DNA of 8,606 bases from positions 1-8,606 of the forward strand of contig JBIKVK010000133.1 in NCBI GenBank assembly GCA_044356835.1. Reading direction: 5' to 3'. Of the stretch, positions 1 through 5,143 are shown piece by piece. The position numbers were made by a program, and so were the translations under genes. Positions within the stretch are counted from its first letter, which is position 1; every line of letters starts with the position of its first letter. The stretch comes from SYIM01 sp044356835. Lineage in GTDB: Bacteria > Pseudomonadota > Gammaproteobacteria > Burkholderiales > Burkholderiaceae_E. The notes under the pieces were generated by a model. That model did no database searches and was not told the origin of the DNA. It saw only the letters and a list, made by a program, of their open reading frames with translations.

Positions 1-1103
1 CCGGATTCATCATCAAAATTGAGCTCGATGTCGTGAAACCGAGTCTGCGAGGGGTCGATCACCTCCCATTGGACCGCCAGCTGTCCTCGAACTGCTCGAT
101 CGTCCAGCTTGAAGACAGGGTCGATGGTGTAGAGCTCGCCACCCAACTCACCTGACATGGTCATGTTCAATTGGTGGGTCGCGTTGAACTGCTTGACCAC
201 CGTCTGGGCCAGAAAATCCAGCTCGGCCACCGCGCCACCCAGGATCTGACTTCTGAAATTGATCAGTCCACCAATATTGCCGGCGCTGACGCCATTGACC
301 ACTTCACGTTTGCCCACCGGGTCGAGGATCAGCTTGACCCCCATGCCTTGGCCATCGAACAGGGCTTCCAGGGCGAAGGCCTGACGGCCGCTGACGATCT
401 GCCCCTGTCGGTCGGTGGGCCCCAGCGAAATATCCACCACGCCGTTGACCTCTTCCTTCACCTTGATGCGGGCCACCGATGAGAGTTCCCTGAGGAGCTG
501 GTCACGATGATCCAGCAAGCGGGGCGCCTGTTTGTCCAAAGTCGATTTCCGACCGAGCTCGGCATTGACGGTGGCAATCTGCGATGCGAGGGAGTTGATG
601 CGCCCGACATCGACCTTGACCGCCTCCTGCGTCTCGGCGTCCAGCGCGTCGAACTGTCCGCTCAGGGTTCGAAAGCGGGCAGAAAGTCCATCTGCCTCGC
701 TGAGAAAAATCGATCGCAGTTCGATCGACGCGGCATCGTTGGAGAGACCCCGGGCGGAGGCAAAAAAGGAATCGAGCGCGCTGGTAAGCCCGGTCACCTG
801 GCTGCCCATCGTGTCGATCACACGGCTGGAATAGTTGACGAGCGGAGTTTGAGTTTCCAGGTCGCTGGTGCTGCTCCGCAGACCGGCCTCGATGAACGCG
901 TCGTAAACCCGCTGTATGTGGGTGACCCGCGATCCCGTGCCGAAGAAGAGCGATGCGACCTCACGCGGCAGGTTGTCCTGGATGACCGCTTCCTGACGCG
1001 AATAGCCTTCCGTCGCCATATTTGCGACGTTGTTGGACACCGTGGACAGGGCGCGCTGATAGGTCTGGACCGCACCCGATCCGATTCCGAGGAGATCACT
1101 CAC
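1..1103 (-). CDS. flgK: FlgK, hook-filament junction protein 1 (HAP1), 3' end cut by window
   Basis: The protein forms the first junction layer between hook and filament and is exported by the flagellar type III apparatus. The frame is open for 367 codons with no stop and leaves the window at position 1; the family usually has about 450-650 residues, so the D2 part and C-terminal helix are missing. It starts MSDLLGIGSGAVQTYQRAL, followed by the rod/hook/HAP signature SNNVANMATEGYSRQ at residues 23-37. LLDHRDQLLREL (196-207) and GNIGGLINFRS (275-285) match conserved FlgK blocks; FNATHQ and VIDPSQ follow. The start is GTG at 1103-1101, overlapping the flgJ stop by four bases (GTGA), with GGGGGA about 6 bases upstream. 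The next in-frame Met is residue 29, which would delete half of the N-terminal coiled-coil helix, so GTG is preferred. Identity is confident by motif and position; only the C-terminus is unseen. Confidence 0.94.
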   Translation of the reverse strand, partial: MSDLLGIGSGAVQTYQRALSTVSNNVANMATEGYSRQEAVIQDNLPREVASLFFGTGSRVTHIQRVYDAFIEAGLRSSTSDLETQTPLVNYSSRVIDTMGSQVTGLTSALDSFFASARGLSNDAASIELRSIFLSEADGLSARFRTLSGQFDALDAETQEAVKVDVGRINSLASQIATVNAELGRKSTLDKQAPRLLDHRDQLLRELSSVARIKVKEEVNGVVDISLGPTDRQGQIVSGRQAFALEALFDGQGMGVKLILDPVGKREVVNGVSAGNIGGLINFRSQILGGAVAELDFLAQTVVKQFNATHQLNMTMSGELGGELYTIDPVFKLDDRAVRGQLAVQWEVIDPSQTRFHDIELNFDDES

Positions 1104-1636
1104 CGCCTATCCCCCGATCTTGATTTCAGATCAAATCCCCTTGGAATTTCGAAGGACTTGGGTGAGGCGTCGGGCAGATTGAATGGATTGGCCTTGGGTT
1201 GCACCGGCAGGGCCCGCCGCTCGGGCTGAAGCGGCAATCCCGCAGACGCCTTGGCCGGACGGGCAAGTCCATCCAGTGACCCCAGCTGACCCTGGCCATT
1301 GCGTGCGGCCAGGGCTTCAGCCGCGGGCACCATCTGGTTTCGCTCCATTTGCTCGACCAGCATGTCAGCGAGGCCCAGCCCGCCGCGACGGGTCATGGCA
1401 AGCGAGATCTCCTTGTCATGCATGGTCTGAAAGGTTTCCATCGTGGAGGACTCGACGAGGTCGGACTTGAAGCCCGCTTCCCTCATGGTCGCCATGATGG
1501 TTTGAAGAAACATCGCCTCGAACTGCCGAGCAGTTTCCCGCAGCGCACCGCGTTGATCGCGCTGCGCCTGGCCACGCAGCTCACCCAGCCCCTGAAAATC
1601 AAGGGCGGAGCCCACGCGAGGCGAGAGTTCGCTCAT
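1100..1636 (-). CDS. flgJ: FlgJ, rod-assembly cap protein, single-domain form (no muramidase domain)
   Basis: 178 residues. The rod-binding domain lies at about residues 37-97: ARQFEAMFLQTIMATMREA, then the MHDKEISLAMTRRGGLGLADM block. This is the FlgJ N-terminal domain, known to cap the growing rod in the periplasm. Residues 100-178 are rich in Ala, Pro, Gln and basic residues, look disordered, end SRSGDRR, and show no glucosaminidase motifs. Enteric FlgJ has about 313 residues with a C-terminal peptidoglycan hydrolase, so this is the short form also known in several other lineages. Rod passage through the wall should then depend on a separate hydrolase, which is not in this window (inference). 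No signal peptide is seen, as expected for type III export. ATG 1636 lies one base after the flgI stop, and the stop overlaps the flgK start. The upstream site is weak (GGTGGTGAT), suggesting coupling to flgI translation. Confidence 0.93.
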   Translation of the reverse strand: MSELSPRVGSALDFQGLGELRGQAQRDQRGALRETARQFEAMFLQTIMATMREAGFKSDLVESSTMETFQTMHDKEISLAMTRRGGLGLADMLVEQMERNQMVPAAEALAARNGQGQLGSLDGLARPAKASAGLPLQPERRALPVQPKANPFNLPDASPKSFEIPRGFDLKSRSGDRR

Positions 1637-1637
1637 G

Positions 1638-2783
1638 TCAGATCACCACCAATTCGGCCCTCAGGCTGCCCGAGCTCTTGAGCGCCTCGAGAATCGCGAT
1701 CAGCGCCGTAGGTGTTGCGCCGATCTGGTTGACCGCGTCCACAATCGCGCGAAGGTCCACTCCGGGCTGGAACAGCACCATCGGCTTGCGTTCCTCTGAA
1801 ACCTGCACATCGGCATTTGTGACGCCCACGGTCTGCCCCCCCGACAAGGGATTGGGCTGACTGACCTCGTTGGTCGCCGAGATGCGAACCGAAATCGTGC
1901 CGTGCGTCACCGCGGCGGCAGTCACCTTGACATTGCGGCTGATGACGACCGTACCGGTCCGCGAGTTGACGACCACCTTTGCGGCCGGCTCGGGCGCCTT
2001 CACATCGATGTTCTCAATCAAACCCAGAAACGGCACCCGCTGGCTCGGTACGGCAGGCGCCCGCACGGAAATCGAAACACCGTCGAGCGCCTGGGCTGTG
2101 CCTTCGCCGAAGCGCTCATTGATCGCGGTGGCGATCGCCGCAGCTGTTGAAAAATCGGCATCTCGAACATTCAGGATGATCTTCTCGGAGGTTTCGAACG
2201 GAGTCTCGACCACTCGCTCGACCAGACCTCCGCCCGGAACACGACCGGCCGTGGTCACGCCCACCTGCACCTGCGACCCTGCAGCCCCGCCGCTGGCACC
2301 CGCCACCGTGAGCGGCCCCTGGGCCAGGGCGTAGACCTGACCGTCCACCCCCCGCATCCGGGTCAGCAAGAGGCTGCCGCCCCTCAGACTCTCGGCCTTC
2401 CCCATCGCTGACACGTTGATGTCGATCCGCTGGCCGGGCTTGGCAAAAGGGGGCAACTCAGCCGTGACCATCACGGCCGCGACGTTTTTAAGGTCGAGCG
2501 AAGACGCAGCGCTGCGGGCCGCGTCATAGTCTGACAGCGGAGCATCGACGCTCACCCCCAGCCGGTCGAGCATGGACCTGACACTCTGACCGGTAAAGGT
2601 GATCGCCTGACCATCGCCCGTACCCTGCAAGCCCACCACCAGTCCATAACCAATCAACTGATTGGGACGGACTCCGCCGATCGTGACGAGGTCCTTGATC
2701 CGGTCAGCCCAGGCGGGCGCAAGCATGGACGAGCACAGGAGCACGGCCATGAACTTGCATGACAGGCGAATCAAAGATCTCAT
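1638..2783 (-). CDS. flgI: FlgI, flagellar P-ring protein precursor
   Basis: 381 residues, close to the 365 of the enteric protein. Subunits form the P-ring around the distal rod in the peptidoglycan layer. A Sec signal peptide covers residues 1-26: Arg/Lys-containing n-region, hydrophobic core, cleavage expected after AWA before DRIKDL. Family blocks then follow in order: VRPNQLIGYGLVVGLQGTGD, KNVAAVMVTAELPPFAKPGQ, SLRGGSLLLT, DGQVYALAQGPL, and a C-terminal block with FQPGVDLRAIVDAVNQIGATP. Both cysteines (9 and 17) lie in the signal peptide, so the mature protein appears to have none and cannot form the disulfide described for the E. coli protein. The start ATG 2783 has GGAG eight bases upstream. 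It lies 30 bases after flgH and one base before flgJ. No frameshift or truncation is seen. Confidence 0.97.
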   Translation of the reverse strand: MRSLIRLSCKFMAVLLCSSMLAPAWADRIKDLVTIGGVRPNQLIGYGLVVGLQGTGDGQAITFTGQSVRSMLDRLGVSVDAPLSDYDAARSAASSLDLKNVAAVMVTAELPPFAKPGQRIDINVSAMGKAESLRGGSLLLTRMRGVDGQVYALAQGPLTVAGASGGAAGSQVQVGVTTAGRVPGGGLVERVVETPFETSEKIILNVRDADFSTAAAIATAINERFGEGTAQALDGVSISVRAPAVPSQRVPFLGLIENIDVKAPEPAAKVVVNSRTGTVVISRNVKVTAAAVTHGTISVRISATNEVSQPNPLSGGQTVGVTNADVQVSEERKPMVLFQPGVDLRAIVDAVNQIGATPTALIAILEALKSSGSLRAELVVI

Positions 2784-2813
2784 GGGTCAGTCTCCGGAAG
2801 GGCTGGGATACGA

Positions 2814-3488
2814 TCAGAAAGGCCAGAACTGCTGGAAAAGACGCGTACCCCAGCCGGGGCGGGATGCGCTTGCGAGTTCTCCGGTGCCGCGATAGGCGAT
2901 TTGGGCGTTGGCCAGGCGACGCGACTGAACGGTGCCATCGGGCGCCACGTCCTGCGGGCGAACGATACCCGCCACTTGTATGAACTCGCTGCCCTCGCTG
3001 AGCGCCAACTGCTTCTCGCCGCGGACGACGAGGTTGCCGTTCGGAAGCACCTCGGCGATGGTGACCGAGATCGAGCCGACCAGCCGTGCTTCCTGGCCGG
3101 CGGTACCCGTGCCTTCGCTCGAGATCTCAGAGCCGTCCAGCTTGATCTGAGAAAGCGGCCCCTTGGCGGGCCTGACGCCCTCCATGATGCTGCCGAGCAC
3201 GTCGTTTTTTGTGGCTCGCTTGGTGTTGGTGGACTGGCTCCGGCTCGCTTGGGTGGTCTCGTTCAAGAGCACGGTCAGGACGTCGCCGACCTTGTAGGCA
3301 CGTTTTCGGCCGAACCAGTCTTCGCCGTTGCCGCTGAAGATCGAACCCGTTGCGAGATGCGGGGGGTCGGCCACGGGCATCGTCGGTGCGAAGGCCGGCG
3401 TGGGCGTCAGCACGGGCTCGGTAGTGGCGCAAGCCGAGACCAGAGCCGCAAGGGCCAGTGTGGACAGCATTCTGCGAGAAATGTTCAT
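2814..3488 (-). CDS. flgH: FlgH, flagellar L-ring lipoprotein
   Basis: Forms the outer-membrane L-ring bushing that lets the rod turn. From ATG 3488 the protein has 224 residues (family about 230). It begins with a lipoprotein signal peptide, MNISRRMLSTLALAALVSAC, with lipobox V-S-A-C and lipidated Cys20; Ala at +2 is compatible with outer-membrane sorting. A Pro/Thr-rich linker follows, then conserved FlgH segments: GSIFSGNGEDWF, RKRAYKVGDVLTVLLNET, ISVTIAEVLPNGNLVVRGEK, VAGIVRPQDVAPDGTVQS and the terminal GWGTRLFQQFWPF. A longer form from GTG 3500 would add four residues and overlap flgG by four bases. The ATG is preferred because GAGG (3498-3495) lies six bases before it, whereas no Shine-Dalgarno sequence precedes the GTG. 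Function is certain; the start is likely but unproven. Confidence 0.96.
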   Translation of the reverse strand: MNISRRMLSTLALAALVSACATTEPVLTPTPAFAPTMPVADPPHLATGSIFSGNGEDWFGRKRAYKVGDVLTVLLNETTQASRSQSTNTKRATKNDVLGSIMEGVRPAKGPLSQIKLDGSEISSEGTGTAGQEARLVGSISVTIAEVLPNGNLVVRGEKQLALSEGSEFIQVAGIVRPQDVAPDGTVQSRRLANAQIAYRGTGELASASRPGWGTRLFQQFWPF

Positions 3489-3494
3489 CAGTGA

Positions 3495-3498
3495 CCTC
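3495..3498 (-). promoter_or_regulatory. Shine-Dalgarno site deciding the flgH start
   Basis: The minus strand reads GTGAGGTCACTGATG. GAGG sits six bases before ATG 3488 and overlaps the flgG stop codon (TGA, 3499-3497). The upstream GTG at 3500 has no purine-rich site before it (CCTGAACAACAATCT). This favours ATG 3488 and suggests that ribosomes ending flgG start flgH. Confidence 0.6.
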
Positions 3499-4279
3499 AC
3501 AGATTGTTGTTCAGGAAGCGCAACATGCCGTCGGCCGCCGAGATCGCCTTGGAGTTGACCTCATAGGCCCGCTGGGTCTCGATCATGTTGACCATTTCCT
3601 CGACTACGTTGACGTTGGACGCCTCGAGCGCGCCCTGCACCAGCTTGCCGGCGCCGTTTTGACCCGGCACGAGCGGCTGCGGAGGACCGCTGGCCACAGT
3701 CGGCTTGGCGAGGTTTTGGCCCAAGGGTTGCAGACCCGCCGGGTTCAGGAAGCGCGCCACCTGAATCTGCCCGAGCTGCTGCTGACCGCCTCCGAACAGC
3801 GCGACCGAAACGGTTCCATCGGCCCCAATGGTGATGCTCTCGGCAGTAGGCGGCAGAACCAGCGCGGGCTGCAAGAGCGCCCCGTTGGCGGTCACGATCT
3901 GGCCGGTCGCAGAGAGCTTGAAGCTGCCATCCCGGGTGTAGGCGATTGAGCCATCGGGCTGGAGCACCTGAAAAAATCCCTCGCCGCTGACCGCCAGATC
4001 GAGGGCGTTCTGCGTGGAGATCAGATTGCCCTGGGCATACAGCTTTTCTGTGGCAACGACCCGGGTACCGGTGCCGAGCATCAGACCCGTTGGCGCCTGG
4101 GCATCGACGTTGGTCTGACCACCCGCCTGGCGGACGTTGTGATAGAGCAAGTCTTCAAAGAGCGCCCGATCGCGCTTGAAGCCGTTCGTATTGACGTTGG
4201 CCAGATTGTTCGAGATCACGCTCATGCGCTTTTGCTGCGCATCGAGCCCGGTCTTGGCAATCCACATCGAGGCGTCCAT
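3497..4279 (-). CDS. flgG: FlgG, flagellar distal rod protein
   Basis: 260 residues, the same length as the enteric protein. FlgG makes the distal rod, runs through the P- and L-rings and joins the hook. The N-terminus MDASMWIAKTGLDAQQKRMS aligns with the usual FlgG start, so ATG 4279 is well placed. The rod/hook signature SNNLANVNTNGFKR is at residues 23-36. The FlgG-specific segment that distinguishes a straight rod from the curved hook lies at about 46-66 (YHNVRQAGGQTN, then PTGL). LDLAVSGEGFFQVLQPDGS (93-111) and YTRDGSF follow. The C-terminal motif is LEASNVNVVEEMVNMIETQR (218-237). It is secreted by type III export and has no signal peptide. AAGGA is eight bases upstream. flgF ends 58 bases before it, and flgH starts within a few bases after its stop. 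Confidence 0.98.
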   Translation of the reverse strand: MDASMWIAKTGLDAQQKRMSVISNNLANVNTNGFKRDRALFEDLLYHNVRQAGGQTNVDAQAPTGLMLGTGTRVVATEKLYAQGNLISTQNALDLAVSGEGFFQVLQPDGSIAYTRDGSFKLSATGQIVTANGALLQPALVLPPTAESITIGADGTVSVALFGGGQQQLGQIQVARFLNPAGLQPLGQNLAKPTVASGPPQPLVPGQNGAGKLVQGALEASNVNVVEEMVNMIETQRAYEVNSKAISAADGMLRFLNNNL

Positions 4280-4337
4280 CGACTTATTCCTTTTGAGGCT
4301 TACAGCGGGTCAAGCGTTGGGATCAAGGGTTGAGCGT
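4280..4337 (-). other. flgF-flgG spacer with imperfect direct repeat
   Basis: This 58-base spacer is the longest in the block. On the minus strand AACGCTCAACCC (4338-4327) is followed by AACGCTTGACCC (4318-4307); the two 12-mers match at ten positions and start 20 bases apart. The first overlaps the last base of the flgF stop. The flgG ribosome site AAGGA follows. No clear rho-independent terminator is visible. Confidence 0.4.
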
Positions 4338-5105
4338 TCAGCGTCCGGGGCGAAGCATGGACGCGCCCGACTCATCGAGATTGCGGGTTTCCTTGATGAT
4401 CCGGATCTGCGTCTCGAAAGAGCGGTTTTGATCGAGCATGCGCACCATGCCCTCGATCGGGGAAACATTGCTGCCCTCAAGCATGGCGGGACTCAAGGAC
4501 GGAGGAATCGGGCCATTGGCAAAGTCGCCCTCGGCGGTTGCAAACTCGGGGTAAGGCTTGAACAGGCCATCCTCCCTTCGCCCGAGGTTGGCTGCGCTGG
4601 CATCGCGCAACAGAATCTGACCGATCTGCTGCGGCGGCTGATTCGGAGCATTGGGGTCGCTCGCGACGACCGTGCCATCCACGAGCACTTCGATCTCGAA
4701 GCCTTGCGGGACATTGATCGCCCCCCCCTGCCCTCGCACCGTGACGCCCTCGCCGTTCTCGAGCACACCGGTCGGGCTGACCCGCAAATCTCCCCGGCGG
4801 GTAAAGGCCAGGTCGCCATTTTTGGCGGTCACACCCATGACGGTACTGCCGTCGAGCGCAACATCCAGCTTGCGCCCGGTGACCATGCGCACGCCCGGCT
4901 CGAGGTTGATCACATCGCGATGCTGAAGCACCGGCATCAATCGCGAGTCAAAACCAGGGCCCTGAACCTTGATCGCGCGCAGAGCGCTTTCGTAGCTGCG
5001 CTTGAAGCCGACGGTGGACACGTTGGCCAGTTCGTTGGTGAGCATCTCCCGCCGAACACGCTGCTCGGTCACGGATTTCAACGAGGTAAAAGCCAAACGG
5101 TCCAT
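4338..5105 (-). CDS. flgF: FlgF, flagellar proximal rod protein
   Basis: 255 residues (enteric FlgF 251). A component of the proximal rod exported by the type III apparatus. It starts MDRLAFTSLKSVTEQRVRRE; the rod/hook signature appears at residues 23-35 as TNELANVSTVGFK, with Glu where most family members have the second Asn of NNLAN. The middle carries RKLDVALDG (78-86), FTRRGDLRVSPTG (101-113) and VPQGFEIEVLVDGTV (132-146). The C-terminal motif is LEGSNVSPIEGMVRMLDQNR (209-228), then SFETQ and a slightly unusual basic tail, LRPGR. An eight-G run (4728-4721 on the minus strand) encodes part of residues 126-129. The ribosome site is weak (TTGAG, about 6-7 bases before ATG 5105). The gene starts 38 bases after the flgE stop. 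Identity follows from motifs plus position between flgE and flgG. Confidence 0.96.
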   Translation of the reverse strand: MDRLAFTSLKSVTEQRVRREMLTNELANVSTVGFKRSYESALRAIKVQGPGFDSRLMPVLQHRDVINLEPGVRMVTGRKLDVALDGSTVMGVTAKNGDLAFTRRGDLRVSPTGVLENGEGVTVRGQGGAINVPQGFEIEVLVDGTVVASDPNAPNQPPQQIGQILLRDASAANLGRREDGLFKPYPEFATAEGDFANGPIPPSLSPAMLEGSNVSPIEGMVRMLDQNRSFETQIRIIKETRNLDESGASMLRPGR

Positions 5106-5143
5106 GTCAGTCTCAACTCATCGCGGCTGTCTTTGGCGGCTCA

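Noticed and set aside
1120..1137. Short alternative hairpins (GATTT/AAATC and TTGAT/ATCAA) just before flgK
   Set aside because: Stems of five mostly A-T pairs inside the flgJ coding sequence, with no U tract; too weak to call a terminator or regulatory element.
507..1229. Plus-strand open frame of 240 codons across the flgK-flgJ junction
   Set aside because: The minus strand here is clearly flgK by motif, including the SNN signature and LLDHRDQ; the plus frame is its shadow.
5106..5143. Possible terminator between flgE and flgF
   Set aside because: No stable stem followed by a U run is present; the 38-base spacer looks like a simple operon gap.
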